From the NCBI GenBank assembly GCA_043773745.1, contig JAYVEV010000021.1, forward strand, positions 1 through 30,842: DNA of 30,842 bases, given 5' to 3'. The notes under the pieces are model-generated. The model was not told the DNA's origin. It saw nothing but the letters and a program-made list of their open reading frames with translations, and searched no databases. This DNA is from UKL13-2 sp043773745. GTDB taxonomy: Bacteria; Pseudomonadota; Gammaproteobacteria; Burkholderiales; Usitatibacteraceae. Positions 1 to 7,192 of this stretch are shown one piece after another. Position numbers and translations under genes: made by a program. How positions within the stretch are numbered: position 1 is the first letter of the stretch; every line of letters begins with the position of its first letter.

Positions 1-96
1 CCAACACCCAACACCCAACACCCAACACCCAACACCCAACACCCAACACCCAACACCCAACACCCAACACCCAACACCCAACACCCAACACCCAAC
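1..96. repeat. 7-bp tandem repeat (CCAACAC)n, about 13.7 copies
   Basis: Uninterrupted period-7 repeat of CCAACAC from the window edge to base 96, where the unit breaks (CCAACGCC). Its left end is outside the window, so the full copy number is unknown. It ends 14 bases before the first possible ATG of the sigma-factor gene. There are no spacers, so it is not a CRISPR. Because 7 is not a multiple of 3 and the array lies in the promoter or leader region, copy-number change by slipped-strand pairing could alter promoter spacing or the leader. That last point is inference. Confidence 0.95.
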
Positions 97-109
97 GCCA
101 GAATCTCGT

Positions 110-748
110 ATGCTAAACAATATGGTCAGTATGTCTAATCCTGAATTGAAAATCAGCGTCCCGCGACGCGCGCAACTTTTTAGCGAAGTCGAAAGTCATC
201 GCGGCTATTTGATGCGCTTTGCAACCGCGCGGCTGCGTGATTCAGCGCAAGCCGAAGAGGTCGTGCAGGAGGCTTTGCTTGCCGCGCTGGCGGGTATTGA
301 TAGTTTTTCCGGACAAGCTGCTTTGCGCACCTGGCTTACCTCGATCCTCAAATTCAAAATCATCGATTTTCAGCGAAGCATTATCAGCGAGCGGGCACAT
401 TTTGTTTCTGCCACTGTTGAGGATGATTCAGCTGATCCGGAGTGGTTTGACAAGCTTTTCGACGAGACAGGTCACTGGAAGGAGCAATTCAGTGATTGGC
501 CGTCGCCTGATGATGCGTTGGAGCAAAAGCAGTTTTTTGAGACCTTTGAGCGTTGCATGGATAAGCTGCCTGAATGTGCCCGCCGGGTATTTTTTCAGCG
601 CGAAGTGATGGGTATTGATACCGATGAAATTTGTAAGGGCGAGGCTATTTCCGCGTCCAATTGTTGGGTAATCTTGCACCGTGCCCGTGTAAGCCTGCGA
701 GAATGTATTGATCGCAATTGGTTTAAAAAGGCAGGTCAACATGAATGA
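110..748 (+). CDS. ECF-type RNA polymerase sigma factor of the buf operon
   Basis: Sigma-70 family factor of the extracytoplasmic-function type, 212 aa if the first ATG is used. Region 2 (core and -10 binding) spans about residues 24-93. Region 4 (-35 binding helix-turn-helix) spans about 143-205 and ends in a helix rich in Arg (HRARVSLREC). It overlaps the next gene, a zinc-finger anti-sigma factor, by 8 bases, the usual arrangement for a factor held inactive by its partner. The BufABC genes downstream are its probable targets. ATGs at 110, 122 and 131 are all possible; none has a clear ribosome binding site. The frame stays open upstream through the heptamer repeat, but family alignment favours a start here. 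Related sigma/anti-sigma pairs next to DUF692/DUF2063 genes occur in other betaproteobacteria such as Neisseria (from memory). Confidence 0.93.
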   Translation: MLNNMVSMSNPELKISVPRRAQLFSEVESHRGYLMRFATARLRDSAQAEEVVQEALLAALAGIDSFSGQAALRTWLTSILKFKIIDFQRSIISERAHFVSATVEDDSADPEWFDKLFDETGHWKEQFSDWPSPDDALEQKQFFETFERCMDKLPECARRVFFQREVMGIDTDEICKGEAISASNCWVILHRARVSLRECIDRNWFKKAGQHE

Positions 749-992
749 GGCGGTTGTGAAGGTTTCCTGCAAACAAGCGGCACGTTTGATGAGTCAGCGC
801 AAAGATCGGCCTTTGTCAGATGCCGAAGGTGAATCGCTGAAGCAACATTTGTATGTTTGCCTGAACTGCGAACGGTTTGATAAACAGCTCGATTTTCTCA
901 AGCAGCTGGCCGCACGCTACGCTGTCGGCGGTCCTGTCGAAAACAATAAAAAGGCCGCCGCGGATGCATCCGATCCTAAAATTCAGTCGTAA
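741..992 (+). CDS. Zinc-finger (ZAS-type) anti-sigma factor
   Basis: Small soluble protein of 83 aa with the H-x3-C-x2-C motif of zinc-binding anti-sigma factors (His36, Cys40, Cys43), followed by a helix that would lie against the sigma factor. A further Cys10 could be the fourth ligand. The start is ATG 741, inside the end of the sigma gene (8-base overlap), which implies translational coupling and balanced amounts of the two proteins. The frame extends further upstream to 708, but that part lies inside the sigma coding sequence and is not needed. There is no membrane segment, so the signal must reach the cytoplasm; metal or thiol/redox sensing is a reasonable inference for a Cys/His cluster protein in a copper-related operon. 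Confidence 0.88.
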   Translation: MNEAVVKVSCKQAARLMSQRKDRPLSDAEGESLKQHLYVCLNCERFDKQLDFLKQLAARYAVGGPVENNKKAAADASDPKIQS

Positions 993-1048
993 AGGCGTCA
1001 GATCGGCGATTCTTGTAAAATGATGTCGTCGCATTCAGGTGACAAAGC

Positions 1049-1075
1049 GTTACCATAGTGGAACTACACCCCGAT
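1049..1075 (+). promoter_or_regulatory. Possible ECF sigma promoter for bufA
   Basis: GTTACC at 1049-1054, then 17 bases, then CGAT at 1072-1075. This resembles the GTAACC-16-CGAA type of promoter reported for the SigF factor that controls bufferin operons in Caulobacter (recalled, not checked). It lies about 75 bases before the bufA start codon, in the only sizeable gap of the operon. The assignment rests on this resemblance and on position only. Confidence 0.3.
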
Positions 1076-1150
1076 TTAAATTTTATGTATGTACATCCAG
1101 CATCCAGTAATAGCAATGTGCCTACATCCCCTATCGCCAAAGGAGCAACC

Positions 1151-1462
1151 ATGAAAACCAATCTAATTCTTTCCTCAGCTATTGCCAGTCTCGTCGCGCT
1201 TTCATCAGTCAGCGGTGTTGCTGCTGCGCAAGATGCCAAGCCGAAAAAAGAAAAATGCTTCGGCATTGCGAAAAAAAATATGAATGATTGCGGCACGGCC
1301 AACCACTCGTGTGCGGGCAAAGCTGAAAAAGATAACGCGCCTGATGAGTGGAAATTTGTGACTAAAAAAGCGACACTTGCCGCCGGAGAAAAAAGCGAAT
1401 GCGAGAAGTTGGGTGGCACCACCAAGAAGCCTGAAGCCAAAGCAGATCCGCTCAAATATTAA
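1151..1462 (+). CDS. bufA1: BufA1 bufferin precursor (DUF2282), secreted Cys-containing peptide
   Basis: Precursor of a metal-binding modified peptide, 103 aa. Residues 1-26 are a Sec-type signal peptide ending near VAAAQ. The mature part carries four cysteines (Cys36, 47, 54, 84) in the DUF2282 pattern: EKCFGIAK, NDCG, HSCAGKAEKDN and SECEKLGG. In characterised bufferins the BufB/BufC pair oxidises internal cysteines to thiooxazoles and the product sequesters copper in the periplasm; that role is taken from the family and is not shown here. The start at 1151 is chosen over the frame start at 1058 because AAAGGAG lies 7 bases upstream and the signal peptide begins there. The tail after Cys84 is Lys/Pro-rich (GGTTKKPEAKADPLKY). 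Confidence 0.9.
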   Translation: MKTNLILSSAIASLVALSSVSGVAAAQDAKPKKEKCFGIAKKNMNDCGTANHSCAGKAEKDNAPDEWKFVTKKATLAAGEKSECEKLGGTTKKPEAKADPLKY

Positions 1463-1519
1463 TTCGTTCCAGTTTATGGCTTGATTTGCTAGTTTGAAAT
1501 GATAATTAAGACAGAAAAT

Positions 1520-1554
1520 AATAATAATGCCCTCTGCGTGAGGGCATTATTATT
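1520..1554 (+). terminator. Hairpin between bufA and bufB (attenuator-like)
   Basis: Perfect 15-bp stem: arms 1520-1534 and 1540-1554, loop TGCGT. The outer half of the stem is A/T (AATAATAAT), so the 3' arm ends in ATTATTATT instead of a pure T run. It lies 57 bases after the bufA stop and 15 bases before the bufB start. It could act as a leaky terminator or a 3' mRNA stabiliser that makes the small precursor far more abundant than the BufBC enzymes. Confidence 0.7.
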
Positions 1555-1569
1555 GGCGCCCATCAGAAA

Positions 1570-2466
1570 ATGAATTTACCAGCCAGTCATCCTATCAATG
1601 CCCTGCGTGCGGGGATTGGGCTGCGTCCACCGCATTACCGGGCATTGTTGGCTCAGCCGCAGGATGTCAGTTTTCTGGAAATTCACAGCGAGAATTTTTT
1701 TGGCGCTGGCGGACCTCCGCTGCGCTATCTGGAACGATTTCGCGAAGATTATGCGATTAGTGCGCACGGCGTTGGTTTGTCACTGGGCTCAGCGGATAAA
1801 TTGAATGTCCAGCATCTGCAGAAACTCAAGCGACTGGTTGGCTGGCTTGAGCCCGCGCTGGTATCAGAGCATTTGTGTTGGGTGGGTGTCGGCGGGCGTT
1901 ATCTGAATGATTTGCTGCCTATTCCTTACACAGAGGAATCGCTTGCTCATGTGGTTGAGCGTGTTTCCGAGGCGCAGGATTATCTGGGCCGAAAAATTTT
2001 GGTTGAAAACATTTCAAGCTACCTGGAATTCACGGACTCAACGATTCCAGAGTGGGAATTTTTACGCGAGGTCGCGAGTCGTGCCGGCTGTGGCATTTTG
2101 CTGGACGTGAATAATATATATGTGAATGCCATGAATCATCATTTTGATCCCATGCAATATTTGGCTGCGATCCCCGCTGCCGATATTGGTGAAATCCATT
2201 TGGCCGGGTTTCAGGATACTGGTGAAATCTTGATTGATACCCATGGCGCCGCGGTCAGTGATCCCGTGTGGATGCTTTATGAGGCTGTCGTTGCGCGGTT
2301 AGGTTCGATACCAACATTAATTGAGTGGGATACCGATATTCCGCCGCTGGATGTGTTGATGGCCGAGGCGGAAAAAGCCAATGAGATTCTGGCTCACGTC
2401 GTGCCAAATGTGGTGCACGGGCAGGCGCTTGCCCGGCGTACAGAGAGGGCGCCCCATGCTGCATGA
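1570..2466 (+). CDS. bufB: BufB, multinuclear non-haem iron peptide oxidase (DUF692/MNIO)
   Basis: TIM-barrel enzyme of the DUF692 family, 298 aa, full length. Enzymes of this family bind two or three iron ions and modify cysteines of a partner peptide with oxygen. Likely metal ligands and conserved stretches are visible in order: His66 (AHGVGLSLG), Glu100-His101 (SEH), Glu146-Asn147 (ENISSY), Asp179 (DVNN), His190, His210 (EIHLAGF), Asp223/His225 (IDTHG) and Glu252/Asp254 (EWDTDIP). It acts in the cytoplasm on BufA1 before export. The start at 1570 has no good ribosome binding site and follows directly on the hairpin, so its translation may be weak. The 3' end overlaps bufC by 11 bases. Confidence 0.95.
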   Translation: MNLPASHPINALRAGIGLRPPHYRALLAQPQDVSFLEIHSENFFGAGGPPLRYLERFREDYAISAHGVGLSLGSADKLNVQHLQKLKRLVGWLEPALVSEHLCWVGVGGRYLNDLLPIPYTEESLAHVVERVSEAQDYLGRKILVENISSYLEFTDSTIPEWEFLREVASRAGCGILLDVNNIYVNAMNHHFDPMQYLAAIPAADIGEIHLAGFQDTGEILIDTHGAAVSDPVWMLYEAVVARLGSIPTLIEWDTDIPPLDVLMAEAEKANEILAHVVPNVVHGQALARRTERAPHAA

Positions 2467-3280
2467 TCGCCAACTTGAGTTCATGAACGCGGTGTTGATG
2501 CCTGCCGCGCAAGGTGCAAAATTTACGGCGCCCGATATCCGCCAAAGCGCACATAGTTTGCTCACGCCTGCTGACCGGATGGCGGTATATCGGCGCAATA
2601 TCATGACCACGTTGCGCGGTGCGCTGGGTGATATTTTTCCGACCATAAAATCCATGATGGGTCGGGAAATTTTTTTGGCCGCTGCGGATATGTTTATTCA
2701 ACAAACCCCCTCGCTGTCAGGTGACTTGAACCAGTTTGGTCGTGAGTGGCCTGATTTTTTGAACGGTTATGCGCAGTCGTCCCCATCCTCTTGTTTGCCG
2801 GCTTTTTTGCATGACATGGCAAGGCTGGATTGGGCATGGCACGAAGCATTTCATGCGGCTGATCACGAGCCGCTGGATTTATTGCGCCTTGCTGTGGTGC
2901 CTGGTGAGCAGCATGCGTCACTGGTGTTCAGTCTGCATCCAAGCGCACACCTAATTGAATCGCCGCATCCGTTATGGCAACTTTGGCAAATGCATCAACC
3001 AGAAGTTGGCAACAATAGCCACGCAGAAGAGGCAATGGGTCATGCGCGATCAACGCGAGATTATTTGCTGGTGCATCGTGGCGAAGCGGATGTCACCTTG
3101 ACCCGATTGAGCGAAGCGCAGTTTCGTTTTCTGAGCGCATGTATGCAACAACAGGGCCTCGGCATGGCATGCGATGCTGCTTTTCAATCCGATGAGGCGT
3201 TTAGTCTGCAAGAGTTTCTCATTGAAGCGGTTAAGCAGAACATTATTGTTGATTTTTCTTCTACTCCTACTCTTTTTTGA
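2456..3280 (+). CDS. bufC: BufC, DUF2063 partner of BufB
   Basis: 274 aa with an N-terminal DUF2063 domain (about residues 5-100; pattern RMAVYRRNI...LGDIFP). This domain acts as a peptide-recognition partner that delivers the precursor to the DUF692 enzyme. The C-terminal half is a less conserved domain typical of longer BufC proteins. The start at 2456 (MLHDRQLEF) is preferred over the frame start at 2381, which lies inside bufB; GAGAGGG precedes it. The 11-base overlap with bufB indicates coupled translation. No DoxX-type membrane gene (often called bufD) follows, so this copy of the operon is ABC only. Confidence 0.92.
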   Translation: MLHDRQLEFMNAVLMPAAQGAKFTAPDIRQSAHSLLTPADRMAVYRRNIMTTLRGALGDIFPTIKSMMGREIFLAAADMFIQQTPSLSGDLNQFGREWPDFLNGYAQSSPSSCLPAFLHDMARLDWAWHEAFHAADHEPLDLLRLAVVPGEQHASLVFSLHPSAHLIESPHPLWQLWQMHQPEVGNNSHAEEAMGHARSTRDYLLVHRGEADVTLTRLSEAQFRFLSACMQQQGLGMACDAAFQSDEAFSLQEFLIEAVKQNIIVDFSSTPTLF

Positions 3281-3409
3281 TGTGCAACCCGATTAACGCC
3301 CCCGCTTCTTAACAAGCCATTTCAGTTCACACTTGTTGACATCTATAACAATGGTCGCCCCGTATATTTAGCACGAAGAAAAAAATAACATCTCAGAATT
3401 GGATACCAA

Positions 3410-4288
3410 ATGAAACCCACTATAACTATTCGCACAATGCCGCTTGCATCATTTGCCGTTTCGGCGATGATGGCCGTTGGCGCGCTATCGCTGTCGGCGA
3501 CCTCGTCTGAGGCGCTGGCGCAGACCAACGCTGCCGCCAAGACACCAGCAAAAAAATCCGCCACCCAAGCAAAATTCAATGCCGCTGCAGCGCTTAATAA
3601 AGCGGCTCGCCAACCGATGTTGGCAGAGCGCATTACCAAATCGTTCAGTATGATTGGGCAAAAAGTTCTGGAGCTGCGTGCGCGCCGCCAGTTAGATGAT
3701 TCGCTCAAAGAATTTGATAGCGCGCTAAAAGAATTGTTGGCAACTGCGCCAACTGCCGAAATTCGCGAGAACTATGAATTGCTCGATCAGTTATTCAGTG
3801 ATTACAAAGGTATTGAAGCCAAGCCCGCCAACCTCGCCAGCGCCAAAGAACTGGCCGAGCAAAATGAGGAGCTGGTGTGGATTTCACAAAAGGGCGCGTT
3901 GATGATCCAGGCCTATACCAAGTCGGCACGCAGTGATTTGATTGCCACTTCCGCCGATCTGCGCACTCTTTCGCAGCGCATCGCCAAGCTGTATTTATTC
4001 CGCAGCTGGGGCATCCGCTCGGATGTTATTGCCGCCGATTTGAAAAAGGCGGAAACCGAATATCGCGCCGATATGGATCGCCTATTGAAGGCCCCACAAA
4101 ATTCCGAACAAATCAAAAGTGAACTCGCGCTGGCCGAGACGCAGTGGGTGTTTTTGAAGCAGGGAATTGACCGGTTGAATGCCAATAAATCATCACCCAA
4201 TGAGTTGGAATTCGTTGCCAAATCGTGCGACAACATTCTGGAAGTAATGGAGCGTGTAACCAAGCTTTACGAAGCCATGAAGGCTTAA
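3410..4288 (+). CDS. Periplasmic protein with two PilJ-type (type IV pilus MCP N-terminal) domains
   Basis: 292 aa. Residues 1-38 form a long signal peptide (hydrophobic 11-31, cleavage near ALAQ). Two copies of the PilJ-N helical sensor repeat follow: LNKAARQPMLAERI near 62-75 and SADLRTLSQRIAKLY near 181-195. Both keep the R-x-x-x-L-x-x-R-I/M-x-K pattern that in NarX/PilJ-like sensors forms the ligand-binding four-helix bundle. Unlike PilJ itself there is no second membrane segment or methyl-accepting domain, so it is a free periplasmic sensor or binding protein. The gene starts 130 bases after bufC and has its own leader. Ligand and partner are unknown; nitrate/nitrite-like ligands are known for the fold. 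Confidence 0.82.
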   Translation: MKPTITIRTMPLASFAVSAMMAVGALSLSATSSEALAQTNAAAKTPAKKSATQAKFNAAAALNKAARQPMLAERITKSFSMIGQKVLELRARRQLDDSLKEFDSALKELLATAPTAEIRENYELLDQLFSDYKGIEAKPANLASAKELAEQNEELVWISQKGALMIQAYTKSARSDLIATSADLRTLSQRIAKLYLFRSWGIRSDVIAADLKKAETEYRADMDRLLKAPQNSEQIKSELALAETQWVFLKQGIDRLNANKSSPNELEFVAKSCDNILEVMERVTKLYEAMKA

Positions 4289-4371
4289 TAAAGCTCTAGT
4301 CAGGGCGGGGGCTTTGGGGCAAAAGGGCTCAAGAAGCGCGTGGAATGGCTTTCTGCGATTTGAACTCGATG

Positions 4372-5103
4372 CTATTTAATAACGGTTGCAAGCGTCGAGT
4401 CCAATGCAATTCTTTCGTCAAACACAAAGCAGTTGCCCTCATAATGCGCGCTGCCGCATTCCTCAAAATATTTGAGAATCCCGCCGTCGAGTTGATATAC
4501 CTTTGAGAAGCCGTTCTGGATCATCAGTGGTCCTGCTTTTTCACAGCGAATCCCACCAGTACAAAAAGTGACAATGGTTTTATCTTTGAGCGTGGGATCT
4601 GTTGCCACCCAATCATTGAGACGCTCGGTGAATCTTGGAAAATGATCAAGGCCTATGCTGGTGGCGCCGGTAAAGGTGCCATGATCAATCTCAAACTGGT
4701 TGCGTGTGTCGAGGAGTACTACTTCGCGCCCTTCAGCTAACCATTGACGTAAGGTAGTAGCGGGCAAGCGCGGAGTCGGGGTGAGTGCCGGATTGATGTC
4801 GGGCCGGTTCAATTTAATGATTTCGTTTTTGAGTTTGACGAACAAGCGGCGGAATGACTGCTGTGCAGACAAACTTTCTTTGACCACCAGATCGGCAAAC
4901 TCAGGCTGCGCACGCAAATAGCCGAGCAGAGCTTCAACCCCTTCCCGTGAACCGGCCACAAAAATATTGATGCCTTCGGGCGCCAGTATCACTGTGCCTC
5001 GTATCGCATGCGCTGTTGCCACTTCCCGAATGGCAGCGATTCTTACCGGCAGGTCATCAAGCGAAACAAATTTGTAGCCAGCGATGTTGACAATATCGGT
5101 CAT
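4372..5103 (-). CDS. trhO: tRNA uridine-34 hydroxylase TrhO (rhodanese-like)
   Basis: 243 aa protein with the N-terminal TrhO-specific domain (about 1-95, with APEGIN at 41-46) and a rhodanese domain (about 110-215). The active loop is Cys181-TGGIR-Cys187-EK, the signature that separates TrhO (YceA) from sulfurtransferases. The family hydroxylates U34 of tRNAs as the first step to 5-methoxyuridine or the oxyacetic acid derivative. It is shorter than the E. coli enzyme because the C-terminal extension is missing. It lies 12 bases after hslU on the same strand and is likely co-transcribed with it. Confidence 0.92.
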   Translation of the reverse strand: MTDIVNIAGYKFVSLDDLPVRIAAIREVATAHAIRGTVILAPEGINIFVAGSREGVEALLGYLRAQPEFADLVVKESLSAQQSFRRLFVKLKNEIIKLNRPDINPALTPTPRLPATTLRQWLAEGREVVLLDTRNQFEIDHGTFTGATSIGLDHFPRFTERLNDWVATDPTLKDKTIVTFCTGGIRCEKAGPLMIQNGFSKVYQLDGGILKYFEECGSAHYEGNCFVFDERIALDSTLATVIK

Positions 5104-5115
5104 GAATTAAATCAG

Positions 5116-6447
5116 TTACAACACATATCGGGCGAGGTCCTCGCTATCGGCGAGCGCAGCCAGTTTTTGATCAACATAGGCGGCGGTAACGGTGAAAGCA
5201 TTGCCGTGCAATGTTGAATCAAAGGAAATTTCTTCGAGCAGTTTTTCCATTACTGTATAAAGTCGGCGCGCGCCGATATTCTCAGTTTTTTCATTCACGG
5301 CAAAGGCAATTTCAGCCAGCCGTCTGACTGCATCAGCCAGGAATTCCAGCGTGAGGTTTTCTGTCTGGAGTAACGCCTGATATTGCTTGGTCAGGCAGGC
5401 ATCGGTGTTGGTGAGAATCGCCTCAAAATCTTCAACCGCAAGCGAGGTCAATTCCACGCGAATGGGCAGGCGACCCTGCAATTCTGGAATCAAATCAGAC
5501 GGCTTCGCCAAATGAAAAGCGCCAGACGCAATAAATAAAATATGGTCTGTTTTGACCATGCCGTATTTGGTCGAGATCGTGGTGCCCTCGATCAACGGTA
5601 ACAAATCACGCTGCACGCCTTGGCGTGACACATCCGCGCCGTGCGCCTCGGAACGGCTGGCGATTTTATCGATTTCATCAATAAAGACAATGCCGTTTTG
5701 CTCGACATTATGTAGCGCCTGAATTTTGGTGTCTTCGTCGTTAACCAGCTTCATCGCCTCTTCATCGGTCAGGACTTTCAACGCTTCCTTTACGTTCAGC
5801 TTGCGGGCGCGACGGCGCGTCTGCCCCATATTTTGAAACATGCCCTGAATCTGTTGGGTTAAATCTTCCATCCCCGGCGGGCCAAAAATTTCCATGGAGC
5901 CCGGCGTTGCCGCAACCTCAATTTCGATTTCCCGGTCATCGAGCTTGCCTTCGCGCAGCATCTTGCGGAATTTTTGCCGCGTGGTGTCTTCGGCTTCGCT
6001 GGGATCAGTTTGTTTCCCGTAGAAATCAAAATTACGCGCCTGGGGTAACAGCGCGTCGAGCACCCGCTCCTCGGCATTGTCAGAGGCTAAATGACGCACT
6101 TTATGCGCCTCGGTTTCACGCGCCTGCTTGACCGCAATCTCGACCAAATCGCGGATGATGGAATCGACATCGCGGCCCACATAGCCTACCTCGGTAAATT
6201 TGGTGGCCTCAACTTTGAGAAACGGGGCATCAGCCAGCTTCGCCAGCCGTCGAGCAATTTCAGTTTTGCCAACGCCAGTGGGGCCAATCATCAAGATATT
6301 CTTTGGCGTGATTTCCTGGCGTAATGGCTCAGGTACCTGGCTGCGCCGCCAGCGATTGCGCAAGGCAATTGCCACAGCACGCTTGGCGGCCGCTTGGCCG
6401 ACGATGTGCTTGTCGAGTTCGGAGACGATTTCTTTTGGGGTCATCAT
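5116..6447 (-). CDS. hslU: HslU, ATPase subunit of the HslVU (ClpYQ) protease
   Basis: 443 aa AAA+ unfoldase that feeds proteins to HslV. Walker A is GPTGVGKT (55-62), Walker B is VFIDEID (254-260), the inserted I domain lies about 110-240, and the pore loop GYVGRD is at 88-93. The sensor-2 region has ENIGARRL. The C-terminus (ARYVL) matches the hydrophobic tail that docks into and activates HslV. It begins ATGATG, so it may start one codon later. It follows hslV with a 92-base gap. No strong ribosome binding site is visible. Confidence 0.98.
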   Translation of the reverse strand: MMTPKEIVSELDKHIVGQAAAKRAVAIALRNRWRRSQVPEPLRQEITPKNILMIGPTGVGKTEIARRLAKLADAPFLKVEATKFTEVGYVGRDVDSIIRDLVEIAVKQARETEAHKVRHLASDNAEERVLDALLPQARNFDFYGKQTDPSEAEDTTRQKFRKMLREGKLDDREIEIEVAATPGSMEIFGPPGMEDLTQQIQGMFQNMGQTRRRARKLNVKEALKVLTDEEAMKLVNDEDTKIQALHNVEQNGIVFIDEIDKIASRSEAHGADVSRQGVQRDLLPLIEGTTISTKYGMVKTDHILFIASGAFHLAKPSDLIPELQGRLPIRVELTSLAVEDFEAILTNTDACLTKQYQALLQTENLTLEFLADAVRRLAEIAFAVNEKTENIGARRLYTVMEKLLEEISFDSTLHGNAFTVTAAYVDQKLAALADSEDLARYVL

Positions 6448-6539
6448 GGGTGAAGATTATGGGAAGTCGGAGGGTAGGCGTGAAGGGAGAGTGGTAAGGG
6501 TAAAACATCAACACGGTCTTGCGCCCAATACCTCAGCGT

Positions 6540-7085
6540 TCACTCGCCCAAGCTTTCAATCACGTGATTCTGATTTGTATAGATACACAGATCCGCCGCA
6601 ATGGTGAGCGATTTTTTGATGATTTCAGCAGGGGCAAGTTCGGTATTTTGTAACAATGCGAGTGCCGCAGATTGCGCGTAAGAACCGCCGGAGCCAATCG
6701 CCGCCACATGAGCTTCGGGCTCCAGCACATCACCGGCACCGGTGATGATGTAAGTGTTGCTGGTGTCGGCCACGATCAGCATGGCTTCCAGGCGCCGCAG
6801 GACGCGATCAGTGCGCCAATCTTTTGCCAGCTCAACCGCAGACCGCATCAAGTTGCCCTGATGCTTCTCTAGCTTGGCCTCGAAGCGATCCAACAGCGAA
6901 AATGCATCAGCGGTGCTGCCCGCAAAACCGACCAGAATTTTACCTTGATAGACTTTGCGGACTTTAGTTGCCGTTGCCTTGACGACGATATTGCCCAGTG
7001 TCACCTGACCATCGCCCCCCAGCGAAACTTGCTTGCCGCGTCGCACGCAAACAATGGTGGTGCCATGAAATTGTTCGGTTTGCAT
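6540..7085 (-). CDS. hslV: HslV, threonine peptidase subunit of HslVU
   Basis: 181 aa, proteasome-beta-like. The catalytic residue is Thr9 after a short propeptide (QFHG before TT); self-cleavage exposes it. The GDGQVT loop, Lys-containing KVRK segment and GSGGSYA motif are in place. It forms two stacked hexamers capped by HslU, encoded next on the same strand. The start at 7085 gives the normal length. A possible heat-shock promoter lies about 30 bases upstream. Confidence 0.98.
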   Translation of the reverse strand: MQTEQFHGTTIVCVRRGKQVSLGGDGQVTLGNIVVKATATKVRKVYQGKILVGFAGSTADAFSLLDRFEAKLEKHQGNLMRSAVELAKDWRTDRVLRRLEAMLIVADTSNTYIITGAGDVLEPEAHVAAIGSGGSYAQSAALALLQNTELAPAEIIKKSLTIAADLCIYTNQNHVIESLGE

Positions 7086-7114
7086 ATCGAAATTGTAGGG
7101 TTATAAATCAGGCG

Positions 7115-7139
7115 ATTGGGATGCTAAGAAATCTTCAAC
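7115..7139 (-). promoter_or_regulatory. hslV: Possible sigma-32 (heat-shock) promoter of hslVU
   Basis: On the minus strand GTTGAAG (7139-7133), 12 bases, then CCCAAT (7120-7115). This resembles the CTTGAAA / CCCCAT elements of heat-shock promoters, which drive hslVU in many proteobacteria. The match is partial and the spacing a little short. Confidence 0.35.
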
Positions 7140-7192
7140 TCAGCTGGTGTAAAGCGTATGGTCGCTATGCAAAATAACACTAGACAGAGTTG

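Noticed and set aside
1..96. CRISPR-like repeat array
   Set aside because: The unit is 7 bases, with no spacers and no cas genes nearby; it is a simple tandem repeat.
3336..3373. TTGACA promoter for the PilJ-domain gene
   Set aside because: The -35 at 3336 is perfect, but the nearest good -10 (TATATT) is 21 bases away, too far for a confident call.
4289..4371. Bidirectional terminator between the PilJ-domain gene and trhO
   Set aside because: AAAGCTC and GGGCTTT pair only imperfectly over a large loop without a T run.
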